Assembly: GCA_937934305.1 (NCBI GenBank)
Contig: CALHAG010000002.1
Location: forward strand, 206,192 to 270,053
Origin: Candidatus Caldarchaeum subterraneum
GTDB lineage: Archaea; Thermoproteota; Nitrososphaeria_A; Caldarchaeales; Caldarchaeaceae
Reading direction: 5' to 3'
DNA: 63,862 nucleotides
Shown: piece after piece, positions 23,881-32,506 of the stretch
How the letters are laid out: the number at the start of each line of letters is the position of its first letter
Numbering within the stretch: the stretch's first letter is position 1
Position numbers and translations under genes: made by a program
Notes under the pieces: model-generated
Seen by the model: only the letters and a program-made list of their open reading frames with translations
What the model was told of the DNA's origin: nothing
Database searches by the model: none

Positions 23881-25476
23881 TCACATTCCCCTCATGGTTC
23901 TAAACGCTTGGAAAGGTGAGACGTTTCTCAGCCATCCGAGGTCGTTGAGATGGAAGGTTCTGATGTCCTCCAGCCCATAGATGACCATCGCGAGCCTCTC
24001 TAAGCCGAGTCCCCACGCCAGAACAGGATGCTTCACGCCGAAGGGGTAGGTTGTCTCGGGCCTGAAGATGCCTGAGCCGCCGAGCTCCAGCCATCTGCCG
24101 CCCAGCCGGACCTCAACCTCCATCGACGGCTCAGTGTAGGGGAAATAGCTTGGCTTGAACCGTATCTCCCTCAACCCCAAGCGGCTGTAGAAATCCCGGA
24201 GAACACCCATCAACATCCGGAGGCTTGCATCCCGCTCGACGACGATGCCCTCAATTTGGTGAAACTCCGCCAAATGCTTCCAATCCACCTTCTCGTTGCG
24301 GAAAATTCTGTCGACGCAGAACACCTTCACCGGCGGCTGCTTGACAGTAGCGAGATGTCTTATCGTCGTTGCTGTGGTGTGTGTTCTTAGGAGAAGACGC
24401 CGCGCCTCTTCAAGCGACCACTTGTATCTCCAGCCCTTCGAACCCGTGTCTCCACCATTTTCATGCACTCTTCGAACAGCTTCAACATGTTGAGCAGGAG
24501 GGTCTCCAGCCCTTGGCTCAAGCAGGTAGAAAGTGTCCTGCATCTCTCTGGCTGGATGGTCCTGTGGCTGAAACAACGCGTCAAAGTTCCAGAAAGCAAG
24601 CTCGACAATCGGGCCCTCTATCTCCTCAAACCCCATCTCGACATAGGCCTGTCTCACCATGCGTATCAGCTCGGTGAGCGGATGCCTCTTGGCGGCGAAG
24701 ACAGGTGGTGTAGGTGCTCTGACATCGTAGCGGCTCAGCTTCAGCTCGCGCCATCTCCCCGTTCGGATAAGCTCGGGCGTTAAACGGGTCACCTCAGGCA
24801 CAACCGTCTCCTCGAGCAGAGAGGCGGCTTCGCGGCCCTTCTCAGTCAAAACCACTTTTCTCACAGGCCTCTCAACAAGCTTTACCACATGTCGTCTGCG
24901 CAGAAGCTCATCCACCACTTCACGAAGCGCCCCTGCATCGGGAACCTCCACCTCCCCATCCCTCTTCAACTCCCTAAGGAAATCCTCCACATCAGTCGAC
25001 GGCGGAACAGGGCCCTTCAACACAACCATCGTGGCATCATTCTTTTTCGTAAACTCGACCCAGCCACGGCGTCTCGCCCACATAAGCCCTACATCCGCTC
25101 TCTCAAGAGCTTTCACCTCGTCGATGGATGCTTCACCACCGCGTCGCTGTAGAAACTCGACAACCCTTCTCTCGGGCAAGCCTTTGACAACATACTCCTC
25201 ACCCTCGGCATCTAAGGTGACAAACTTCCTCGACCTCTCTTCCTCGACAGTTACATATCCTTTGTCACGGAGCCATCCACACGCCTTGGCGACAGAAGAA
25301 AGCATGGAAACACCGTCCCTACCCCATCCAGGAACGGTTGAAACAGCCTTGGCGGCCAACTCTTCATAAGACGCGGCTCCGCCCAGTTCATACAGTGAAC
25401 GGAGAACAGCTTTCTCAAGCCAGTGAAGAGCCTCTGTCATCCCCCGTATCGGCTGAACAGCCCGATAAAAACCCAT
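23881..25476 (-). CDS. pheS: Phenylalanyl-tRNA synthetase alpha subunit
   Basis: The catalytic alpha subunit, 531 aa. An N-terminal winged-helix region (about 1-220) typical of archaeal and eukaryotic PheS precedes the class II core. Core motifs: LTELIRMVRQAYVEMGFEEI (motif 1), HTTATTIRHL and RIFRNEKVDWKHLAEFHQIEG (motif 2), and GSGIFRPE with LAWGLGLERLAMVIYG (motif 3). The ATG abuts the stop of the upstream membrane-protein gene; an alternative ATG is 12 codons in. Confidence 0.95.
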   Translation of the reverse strand: MGFYRAVQPIRGMTEALHWLEKAVLRSLYELGGAASYEELAAKAVSTVPGWGRDGVSMLSSVAKACGWLRDKGYVTVEEERSRKFVTLDAEGEEYVVKGLPERRVVEFLQRRGGEASIDEVKALERADVGLMWARRRGWVEFTKKNDATMVVLKGPVPPSTDVEDFLRELKRDGEVEVPDAGALREVVDELLRRRHVVKLVERPVRKVVLTEKGREAASLLEETVVPEVTRLTPELIRTGRWRELKLSRYDVRAPTPPVFAAKRHPLTELIRMVRQAYVEMGFEEIEGPIVELAFWNFDALFQPQDHPAREMQDTFYLLEPRAGDPPAQHVEAVRRVHENGGDTGSKGWRYKWSLEEARRLLLRTHTTATTIRHLATVKQPPVKVFCVDRIFRNEKVDWKHLAEFHQIEGIVVERDASLRMLMGVLRDFYSRLGLREIRFKPSYFPYTEPSMEVEVRLGGRWLELGGSGIFRPETTYPFGVKHPVLAWGLGLERLAMVIYGLEDIRTFHLNDLGWLRNVSPFQAFRTMRGM

Positions 25477-26094
25477 TCAAGGAATGTCTGCGGTGAAGAA
25501 CGCTATTGCTGAGAAGATGTTGGCGAGAAGCGAGAGAACTATAACCGGTAGCAGCAAAAGTAGGAAGTTTCCCCCCACTACTGCGGCGCCCATCAACGCA
25601 CCCGGCTCAGCCACTGCGAGGGCGAGAACAACAGCCACAAAAACAAGCACAAGAACCAGCGCAATTATTCTCGCCACAGCAGCTCGCCTAAACCAGACAG
25701 AGTTAAGAACCCTTGCCGCACGGAAGTGTGACCCAAGCTCCAGAACAACTGTGGCCAGCCCCAGGGCGGCCAGAGCCACCGCTGCAGCGAGAAAAACAGC
25801 CAAGTAACCTATTATCTGCGGAAGTAAAGCTGCCGCAACAGCGGTCGAGAGGTTTTCGCCGCCTAACACAAACGGCGTGGACATGATGACGCCGATGATG
25901 CTGCCGAGAAAGAAAACCAGAAAACCAACCGACGCTAGGAATGTAACCACCATCAAGACACCGGTTGCGCGGAAAAGACTCTGCCCCGTCCTCGACCCCA
26001 TCCGATACCATGCAACACCAATCAAGAGCGGTGCAACGACGTTGGCCAGCGGAATAATGTTCAAAACATAGCCAATACCCCCCAGAACACTCAT
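25477..26094 (-). CDS. DUF996-like integral membrane protein
   Basis: A very hydrophobic 205-aa protein with about five to six membrane segments. The opening VLGGIGYVLNIIPLANVVAPLLIGVAWYRMG resembles DUF996 proteins, common in archaea and of unknown function. I start it at ATG 26094, which has GGGAG nine bases upstream. The longer frame adds a Cys-rich leader that would read through the likely promoter. It is directly followed by pheS and may be co-transcribed with it. Confidence 0.72.
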   Translation of the reverse strand: MSVLGGIGYVLNIIPLANVVAPLLIGVAWYRMGSRTGQSLFRATGVLMVVTFLASVGFLVFFLGSIIGVIMSTPFVLGGENLSTAVAAALLPQIIGYLAVFLAAAVALAALGLATVVLELGSHFRAARVLNSVWFRRAAVARIIALVLVLVFVAVVLALAVAEPGALMGAAVVGGNFLLLLLPVIVLSLLANIFSAIAFFTADIP

Positions 26095-26211
26095 CTCCAC
26101 TCCCTTAAACAACAGACATCCCCTATAAGGCTTTAAACAACACCCACACCAACCAAAGCACAACCCACAAGCACCACAACGATACGCCATCTCCATCTAA
26201 TGATAAGTGCG

Positions 26212-26327
26212 TGCGGGGGGTGGGATTTGAACCCACGAACCCCTTCGGGACAGGGTCCTAAGCCCTGCGCCGCTGGTTTTCTCTCAGCTTTTGCTGAGAA
26301 AAATTGACCAGGCTTGGCAACCCCCGC
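26212..26327 (-). tRNA. tRNA-Leu (anticodon TAG) with a D-loop intron
   Basis: Acceptor GCGGGGG/CCCCCGC with discriminator A; anticodon stem CAGGG/CCCTG with loop CTTAGGA (anticodon TAG); long variable arm (TCCCGAAGGGG...) of a class II tRNA; T arm GTGGG/CCCAC with loop TTCAAAT. Leu fits the anticodon, A73 and the variable arm. The D arm is interrupted by about 33 nt. TATA candidate at about 26347-26357, 25 nt upstream. Confidence 0.92.
26272..26304 (-). other. About 33-nt noncanonical tRNA intron in the D loop
   Basis: The insertion folds as TGGT (exon)/ACCA (intron) with bulges CAA and GCG and an 11-bp intron hairpin (TTTTTCTCAGC with its complement, AAAA loop). Cutting after the second bulge base leaves a normal D arm GCC...GGC. 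The outer helix is weak, so this is a relaxed BHB and the ends could shift by a base. Confidence 0.8.
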
Positions 26328-26431
26328 GTCCAAGACATCTTCATCCGTTAAATTAAAGCTATTCATAGCGGATACCACTCAATGAGTAAGCTTAAATAGA
26401 CTTATTAGGTTTGAACCGTGCAGGCTGAAAA

Positions 26432-27151
26432 ATGGCGCTTTTATTGGCTGAGAATCTCTCAAAGAAGTTTGATAGATTAACCGTCTTAAACGAGATAAAC
26501 CTACAAATCGGGGAAGGGGATGTGTTAGGTGTCATTGGCCCAAACGGCGCCGGAAAAACAACACTGATCAATGTTTTAACAGGGGTTATTCCTGTTGACA
26601 AAGGTCGCGTTTTATTCAGGAAAATTGACATCACAAACATGAAAGCATTTGAAAGATTTAGGCTTGGGATTGGCCGCACTTTCCAGGACGTGAGACCTTT
26701 CCTAAGCTTGTCTGTTAAAGAGAATGTTGCTGTCGCAGCAAAAATGCGTGGTGCAGACCCATCCGCAGTATCAGAGACATTGCAGTTCTTTGCACTCGAA
26801 AAACTCGCTGACACTAAACTCTCAGAATGCAACCTCTTTATCCGTAAAAAAGTAGAATTAGCGAAAGCCATTGTTGGAAAAACTTACCTCGTCTTTTTAG
26901 ATGAACCTTTCGCAGGTCTTGCCGAACAGGAGATTTACGAGCTTATCGATATCATAAAAAATCTCAATAAAAATGGTTTAACTTTCGTTGTCGTTGAACA
27001 TGTTGTAACAGCTTTAGTTAAGCTCGCTAAAAAAATTTTAGTCGTCCATCTTGGAGCAAAACTTGCCGAAGGTAGTCCCTCTGAGATAGTGTCTAATCAA
27101 GATGTTTTAAAGGTGTATTTAGGTGAACAGATTGAGTTTGCTGGAAGTTAG
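26432..27151 (+). CDS. livG: Branched-chain amino acid-type ABC transporter ATPase LivG (set 1)
   Basis: A 239-aa ABC ATPase of the LivG type. Walker A GPNGAGKTT (about 36-44), the LivG-specific GIGRTFQDVRPFLSLSVKEN, a Walker B VFLDEPFAGL and the H-loop VVEHVV. The usual signature LSGGQ is replaced: between KLADTKLSECNLFIRKKVELAKAI there is no recognisable LSGGQ, an important oddity for an ABC ATPase. TATA at 26391-26398. The GTG of livF overlaps its end. Its membrane and binding partners are on the opposite strand just downstream. Confidence 0.85.
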   Translation: MALLLAENLSKKFDRLTVLNEINLQIGEGDVLGVIGPNGAGKTTLINVLTGVIPVDKGRVLFRKIDITNMKAFERFRLGIGRTFQDVRPFLSLSVKENVAVAAKMRGADPSAVSETLQFFALEKLADTKLSECNLFIRKKVELAKAIVGKTYLVFLDEPFAGLAEQEIYELIDIIKNLNKNGLTFVVVEHVVTALVKLAKKILVVHLGAKLAEGSPSEIVSNQDVLKVYLGEQIEFAGS

Positions 27152-27839
27152 AAAATTAAACGTAGCCTATGGACGTTTGCAGGTACTTTGGGACATCAAC
27201 ATTAGCTTAAGTACTAACAACGTAGTGGGAATAATTGGTCCCAACGGCGCTGGTAAAACAACTTTACTCAAGACGATAGCAGGAACCATAAAACCATTGA
27301 GCGGTGAAATAAACTACATGGGACAGAAGATAAATGGGCTTCCCGCCCATGAGAGGGTCAAACAGGGTATTGTATACGTTCCAGACTCCAGCGGAGTTTT
27401 CGGGAAAATGAGTGTTTATGATAACCTCATTCTAGGTGCATATCTGAGACGCGACCAACTTAATGAAACGCTGAAATTCGTTTACGAGTTATTTCCCACT
27501 CTTCATGAGAGACGGAACCAGAGGGCGGATACACTCAGCGGCGGCGAGAAACAGATGCTTGTTATTGCCCGTGCGTTGATGGTTAAACCAAAGGTTTTAC
27601 TTTTAGACGAGCCGTCTACTGGGTTGTCACCTATTGCAGTGAAAAACCTCTTCACGTCTTTAGAGAAGCTTTTATCAACAACCGATTTAAGCATTATTTT
27701 GGTGGAGCAGGATGTTGGTAGGGCTCTCAAGATATCTAAATACGTGTATTTGATGGAGGGGGGACATGTTAGAGATGAGGGCCCCTCGAATGAATTCAGT
27801 AAGGTGGAGAAGCTTCGTAAGTTTTACGTCGGAGCCTAG
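27123..27839 (+). CDS. livF: ABC transporter ATPase LivF (set 1)
   Basis: A 238-aa ATPase of the LivF type: Walker A GPNGAGKTTL, Q-loop region GIVYVPDSSGVFGKMSVYDNL, signature LSGGEKQML, Walker B VLLLDEPSTGLSP and H-loop VEQDVGRAL. It overlaps the end of livG by 29 bp. Its 3' end overlaps the convergent livM gene by 44 bp. With set 1 KHM it makes a complete HAAT importer although transcribed from the other strand. Confidence 0.92.
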   Translation: MNRLSLLEVRKLNVAYGRLQVLWDINISLSTNNVVGIIGPNGAGKTTLLKTIAGTIKPLSGEINYMGQKINGLPAHERVKQGIVYVPDSSGVFGKMSVYDNLILGAYLRRDQLNETLKFVYELFPTLHERRNQRADTLSGGEKQMLVIARALMVKPKVLLLDEPSTGLSPIAVKNLFTSLEKLLSTTDLSIILVEQDVGRALKISKYVYLMEGGHVRDEGPSNEFSKVEKLRKFYVGA

Positions 27840-28791
27840 ACAATCCCCTGACTAGCCCAACAATGCCTGAGGAAGCGCCTATACCGACTGCAATCAACAC
27901 CGAACCCATTATTAGCTTAGTCAACGAGGGCAGGTTGACCAAAAGCAGTTGATAGACTAAGGTAAAGATTATTGAGCCGATCAATGGGCCAACAAGCGTT
28001 CCCGAGCCTCCTAGTAAAGCGATTATTATAGGCAGGAAGGCAATCTCTAAGGCAAACACGAGACGTGGGTTAGTGTAGGTTTGGAACCACATGTAGGCTG
28101 TACCAGCTAGTGATGCCAATGCCGCGCTTATTATGAACGCGATTTGTTTGTAGCGAAAAGGGTTTATGCCTGTACATTCCGATGCCTGTTCATCCTCCTT
28201 TATGCAACCAAAAATATTTCTAATTGTTCCCCTTCTAATTAATACGTGTATCAAACTCGTCAGTGCAAGGATTGTCATCGCCATGAAATAAGAGTTTCTA
28301 GGATTACTTTCGCGAGCTAAATCGCTTACCAGACTTATTCCGGAAAATCCCCCAGTGATCGGGCTCATTTCGGGAGAACTTGTGATAATGTTAACAAGAG
28401 TGATTAATCCCAGTGTGGCTACAGCGAAGTAAAAACCTTTGATTCTAAACAACGGATAACTTAGTAAGGCTGCTATTCCTGAGGCAGCTGCCACCGATGA
28501 CAAGGTTGCCACAAACACGGATAAGAGAATCAGTTGGCTCCCCCATATCATAAATAAGTTGTTAATTATTATTGCGAATAAGTATGCTCCTAAACCATAG
28601 AAAGTTATGTGTCCCAAGTTCATGTAGCCTAGTAAACCTCCTAGTATGTCGTAGCTCAGAGCCAAGGTTGCATAAATAAATAGGAAAATCAATAGACTTA
28701 TGTAGTAGGGTGCTGCAAACATCCCTACCAACGATGCTAATACAAGTATGACAATCCAAACAGTAGTGGTTCGTAATAGATCCTTCCTCAA
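27796..28791 (-). CDS. livM: ABC transporter permease LivM (set 1)
   Basis: A 331-aa permease with about nine membrane segments. LSYDILGGLLGYMNLGHITFYGLGAY is the LivM opening and LLGGSGTLVGPLIGS the conserved cytoplasmic loop that touches the ATPase. Its start overlaps the end of livH. It follows livK and livH on the minus strand. Confidence 0.92.
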   Translation of the reverse strand: MRKDLLRTTTVWIVILVLASLVGMFAAPYYISLLIFLFIYATLALSYDILGGLLGYMNLGHITFYGLGAYLFAIIINNLFMIWGSQLILLSVFVATLSSVAAASGIAALLSYPLFRIKGFYFAVATLGLITLVNIITSSPEMSPITGGFSGISLVSDLARESNPRNSYFMAMTILALTSLIHVLIRRGTIRNIFGCIKEDEQASECTGINPFRYKQIAFIISAALASLAGTAYMWFQTYTNPRLVFALEIAFLPIIIALLGGSGTLVGPLIGSIIFTLVYQLLLVNLPSLTKLIMGSVLIAVGIGASSGIVGLVRGLSRLRRKTYEASPPY

Positions 28792-29672
28792 TCGCCGATT
28801 ATCCCCGTCGGCTTGATCATAAGAATTACGAGCAGAAGGATTATGGCGAGTGCCGGTGACCAGTAAAAGGAGACGAAGACGCCGGTCAATGTTTCCGCTA
28901 TTCCTAGGACCATCCCGCCGACTAAAGCCCCGGCAAGTTTACCTGCACCGCCGACCACTATGACCGTCAATGCCTTTACGGTGAGCGACAAACCGATAAA
29001 TGGTGTCATGGGGAATCCGTTCCCCATGTAAATCACTCCACCTATCGCTGCAAGTATTGCTCCCAACCCGAATGACATTGCCGCAACACGGTCAATGGGA
29101 ATACCTAGGAAGGATGATGATTCTCTGTTATAAGTAACCGCGCGCATGGCTTTTCCTAGGAAAGTTTGTCTCAAAAATATCCAGAAAACAATAATCATGA
29201 GTAGAACTATTCCAAAGGTAATCACTCTAAAGAACGGTATAGAAGCTTCTCCTATTCTGAGCGGCTGAAATCCCATGTAAATGCTTCTTGGCAGTGTCCC
29301 TAGAAATGTCGCGACCAAATCTTGAAGAATGAATGAAATGCCTAATGTTAAAAGGATTGAGCTGAGAATTTGATATTGCGGCGATCTTTTTGAGATGGGC
29401 TTCAATAGGCCACTGAAAATCCCTAACCCTATCAGAAAAAATAGAGGCAGCAGTATTACCGGTGCTAAAACGAATCCGATGACTGGTTGGTCGAAGAATG
29501 TGATCAGGCCGAATGTGAGTAAACCGGCTAGCATGACTAAATCTCCATGCGCTATGTTCAGCACTCCTGCGACTCCATACATCATTGAGAGACCTAGGGC
29601 TATTACTGCGTATATTCCTCCTAGAACTATGCCGTCAACTAGTGATTCGATAAAAAAAATGGGTGTTGCCAT
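28788..29672 (-). CDS. livH: ABC transporter permease LivH (set 1)
   Basis: A 294-aa permease. VLGGIYAVIALGLSMMYGVAGVLNIAHGDLVMLAG is the LivH N-terminal pattern, and VVGGAGKLAGALVGGMVLGIAE the ATPase-contact loop. About eight membrane segments. The start lies 2 nt after the livK stop and its stop overlaps the livM start (ATGA type), so it is in the middle of a tightly packed operon. Confidence 0.93.
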   Translation of the reverse strand: MATPIFFIESLVDGIVLGGIYAVIALGLSMMYGVAGVLNIAHGDLVMLAGLLTFGLITFFDQPVIGFVLAPVILLPLFFLIGLGIFSGLLKPISKRSPQYQILSSILLTLGISFILQDLVATFLGTLPRSIYMGFQPLRIGEASIPFFRVITFGIVLLMIIVFWIFLRQTFLGKAMRAVTYNRESSSFLGIPIDRVAAMSFGLGAILAAIGGVIYMGNGFPMTPFIGLSLTVKALTVIVVGGAGKLAGALVGGMVLGIAETLTGVFVSFYWSPALAIILLLVILMIKPTGIIGD

Positions 29673-29674
29673 GT

Positions 29675-31003
29675 TTATCTTGGGTATACATAAGTTGCGT
29701 TGGCTAGTTCTCTCGGCCAGACAGTTTGTATTCTGCCGTTCTGTATCTGAATTGCAACCAATCCTATGTTTCCGTAGCCTTGGGGACCGATTATCAACGG
29801 CCCGCTTACGGTCATTATCTGCAATCTATGCAGAGCATCGTTTATGGCGTCTCTGTCGAGTCGACCCGCTTCCTCCACAGCCGCTACTATCATCTGGAAT
29901 ATGATCATTCTCAACTCGGTCCATTGCCAATCGACCCAGCTGAGACCGGCCCTTGCCATCAGTTCATTCAGTAAATCCGATTGATAATATTTGAAGGAGG
30001 GTGTCCAGAAGATTTCGCTGGTCACGCCCTCTGCGAGCGGCCCTAGGCCGTCTACGAAACCGGCGCCATATTCGATGACGTGAAACTCTTTAGGTTTGAA
30101 TCCTGCTTCATTTGCTTGACGGATGAAAAGAGCGTTAACTGGGCCGAACATGGCGAGGAAGACTATATCAGGCTGTATTGATTTAAGCTCCCTAATAACA
30201 CCTGCGAAATCTGTTGTGCCGGGGGTTAGTAGTTGATCGTAAACGATGTTGAGTCCGGCTTGCCTTGCTAGCTCTTTTCCGCTGTTATAGGTGTCGATAG
30301 CCCAGGTGATGTCCCAGCCGACAAAAGCGATTGTTTTAGCCCAACCAGTTTGCTTAATTAGTTCGAAATAGGATGCGCTCCACCCGTTTTTGTTTGCTTC
30401 CCAATATGGAACCATCGACGTAACCGCGTATCTATATCCCTTGTTCCACATATCCTTAGTGCTGGCCTCCGCCATTATCATAGGTACTCTGTATCTCTCA
30501 GCTACTGTGGGAATTAGTTGAATTCCTATGTCGGCGCTGTATGGGCTGACAAGAATATGTACGTTGTCCTCCGTAGCCAATTTTGTGTACAGCTGTATAG
30601 CTAAGTCTGGCTGGCTGCGGTCGTCGTACATTATGATCTCGACGGGTACCCTAACGCCAAGCTCCCTGATGTATACCCCTTTTCGCACGTTGTTAACCCA
30701 TTTCAACCATTCACGGTTGAAGGCCTCGTATCCTGAGGTCAGAGGAGCAAAAAGTCCATCTTTTGAGATCGTCATCCCAATTTTCAGTGGAGGAACAGAG
30801 GTGGGGCTTGGGCTTGCGGTGGTTGTTATGGTTATTCGCTGAGTAACAGTTCCGCCGACGGTTATGTATTCAGTACGGGTTACAATGTTCTGGGCTGAGC
30901 TCGATGTGCCTACAAAGTACCCACCTATCACGCCCACAACCAGCAGAGCAACAGCCATAACCGCCGCCACAGCGTTTGATATACCATATATTCTAATGTG
31001 CAC
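29675..31003 (-). CDS. livK: ABC transporter substrate-binding protein LivK (set 1)
   Basis: A 442-aa periplasmic-binding-type protein (type I fold) held at the membrane by an N-terminal helix (about 9-32), then a Thr/Ser/Pro-rich stalk (40-72) and the ligand domain from PPLKIGMTIS. No lipobox Cys is seen, as is common in archaea, where a helix and stalk replace the lipid anchor. The GTG start lies about 26 nt from a TATA element (31024-31033), so it is leaderless and heads the KHM operon. Ligand unknown: HAAT proteins bind amino acids, amides, urea or aromatic acids. Confidence 0.92.
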   Translation of the reverse strand: MHIRIYGISNAVAAVMAVALLVVGVIGGYFVGTSSSAQNIVTRTEYITVGGTVTQRITITTTASPSPTSVPPLKIGMTISKDGLFAPLTSGYEAFNREWLKWVNNVRKGVYIRELGVRVPVEIIMYDDRSQPDLAIQLYTKLATEDNVHILVSPYSADIGIQLIPTVAERYRVPMIMAEASTKDMWNKGYRYAVTSMVPYWEANKNGWSASYFELIKQTGWAKTIAFVGWDITWAIDTYNSGKELARQAGLNIVYDQLLTPGTTDFAGVIRELKSIQPDIVFLAMFGPVNALFIRQANEAGFKPKEFHVIEYGAGFVDGLGPLAEGVTSEIFWTPSFKYYQSDLLNELMARAGLSWVDWQWTELRMIIFQMIVAAVEEAGRLDRDAINDALHRLQIMTVSGPLIIGPQGYGNIGLVAIQIQNGRIQTVWPRELANATYVYPR

Positions 31004-31023
31004 ATGAGGGTGGCTCTGTAAGT

Positions 31024-31033
31024 TTTATTTAAA
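31024..31033 (-). promoter_or_regulatory. TATA box of livK (set 1)
   Basis: On the minus strand the AT-rich box TTTAAATAAA is about 26 nt from the GTG of livK. This is the only clear promoter for the set 1 KHM genes. Confidence 0.5.
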
Positions 31034-31034
31034 C

Positions 31035-31745
31035 CTATTTGTTTGTTAACCCAAGTAACACTTCTTGAAGGTTCATAGAGGCCAATTCTTCAGGAGTGCC
31101 GTAGAATGTTTTCTGCCCCGATACAAGGATGGATACAAAGTCGGCTATCGACAAGGCTATGTTGATGTTTTGCTCCACGATAACTATTGTTGTACCGGAG
31201 TCGGCGATTTCTCTGATTCTTTTTCGAAGTTTTTCGGTGATACCAGGGGCTAGGTTTGCTGTGGGTTCATCAAGCAACAGGATCTTCGGCTGCCCCATCA
31301 TAGCTCTTCCTATTGCGAGCATTTGACGCTCCCCTCCGCTTAGTAATGCGGCTTTTTTGTCATACAATGCAGCGAGTTCAGGGAAAAGGTCGTAAATCTC
31401 ATTTATTCGGAGAACATTTTTCTGTCCAACAAAAGCTCCCAACTCCAAATTTTCCCTAACAGATAGGTTGGGGAAAATGTTATCTGTTTGAGGAACGTAA
31501 CCGATTCCTTTTTTCGCGATTTCTTCAATTTTTTTCCCAACAAGCTCTTCTCCATCCAACTTTATAGAACCGCCGAAGATATTTGTGATGCCCATGATGC
31601 TTTTTAGGAGAGTGGATTTACCGCTTCCGTTTACACCAAGCACTGCGAGGACAGACCCTTTCTCAACGTCCAAACTCACATCATGTATGATTTCTATCAG
31701 ACCATACCCAGATCTCAAGTCATCAATTTCAAGTATATGGGTCAT
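31035..31745 (-). CDS. livF: ABC transporter ATPase LivF (set 2)
   Basis: A 236-aa LivF ATPase: Walker A GVNGSGKSTL, GIGYVPQTDNIFPNLSVRENLELG, signature LSGGERQML, Walker B ILLLDEPTANLAP and H-loop VEQNINIAL. ATG at 31745 follows the livG stop by one base and is preferred to a longer frame starting within livG. It is the last gene of the set 2 operon. Confidence 0.92.
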   Translation of the reverse strand: MTHILEIDDLRSGYGLIEIIHDVSLDVEKGSVLAVLGVNGSGKSTLLKSIMGITNIFGGSIKLDGEELVGKKIEEIAKKGIGYVPQTDNIFPNLSVRENLELGAFVGQKNVLRINEIYDLFPELAALYDKKAALLSGGERQMLAIGRAMMGQPKILLLDEPTANLAPGITEKLRKRIREIADSGTTIVIVEQNINIALSIADFVSILVSGQKTFYGTPEELASMNLQEVLLGLTNK

Positions 31746-31746
31746 A

Positions 31747-32499
31747 TCATCCACCAGTATAGATTTCGAGAAAGTTTTTGTCATAGAGAACTTCGTTAGG
31801 AGAGCCTTCTAAGACAATTTTTCCACTTCGCATGACATAAACCCAGTCTACGAATTCTCTTACTATCTCGAGCCGATGCTCTATCAGAAATATTGTAAGG
31901 TTTTCTTCGTCCCTGATTCGCCGTAATATTTTGAAGAGCTGTGTGGCCAAGATCGGGTTTATTCCAGCCGCCGGCTCGTCAAGCATCAGCAGCTTTGGAT
32001 CAGTCATCAAAGCTCTGCCCAACTCTAGAAGCTTTAACTGGCCACCCGACAACTCGGATGGATAGCTTTCAGCGTATTTGGTCAGCCCAATTTTGTCCAA
32101 TACGTCAAGTGCTTTCTTTTTCAGGTTCCTTTCCTGCTCTTTTACCTTGCCTCGCTGAAAAACTGCTGATACAGGGTTATCTCCGACCTGGTTACGCGCC
32201 GCAAATATCAGATTATCAATTATAGTCATTTTGTAGAAAACTTTTGGGTATTGAAACGTTCTGACTATTCCTTCTCGGTAGACACGGTGGGGGGCATAAG
32301 ATGTTATGTCTTTTCCTCTGAAAAATATTTTTCCTCCTTGTGGTTTGTAGACGCCTGTTATAGCGTTGAATAGGGATGTTTTTCCGCTACCATTAGGCCC
32401 TATCAATGCGTATGTTTTTGCCGCTCTGATAGTGAAGGATACTCTGTCGACTACACGGAACCCTCCGAACCTTAGCTCAAGGTTTGTTGCTTTCAACAT
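31747..32499 (-). CDS. livG: ABC transporter ATPase LivG (set 2)
   Basis: A 250-aa LivG ATPase: Walker A GPNGSGKTSL, GIVRTFQYPKVFYKMTIIDNL, signature LSGGQLKLLELGRALM, Walker B LLMLDEPAAGINP and H-loop IEHRLEIV. ATG at 32499 gives the usual LivG opening (MLKATNLELRFGG); a TTG at 32514 overlapping livM is possible. Confidence 0.92.
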   Translation of the reverse strand: MLKATNLELRFGGFRVVDRVSFTIRAAKTYALIGPNGSGKTSLFNAITGVYKPQGGKIFFRGKDITSYAPHRVYREGIVRTFQYPKVFYKMTIIDNLIFAARNQVGDNPVSAVFQRGKVKEQERNLKKKALDVLDKIGLTKYAESYPSELSGGQLKLLELGRALMTDPKLLMLDEPAAGINPILATQLFKILRRIRDEENLTIFLIEHRLEIVREFVDWVYVMRSGKIVLEGSPNEVLYDKNFLEIYTGG

Positions 32500-32506
32500 T
32501 TCGTCA

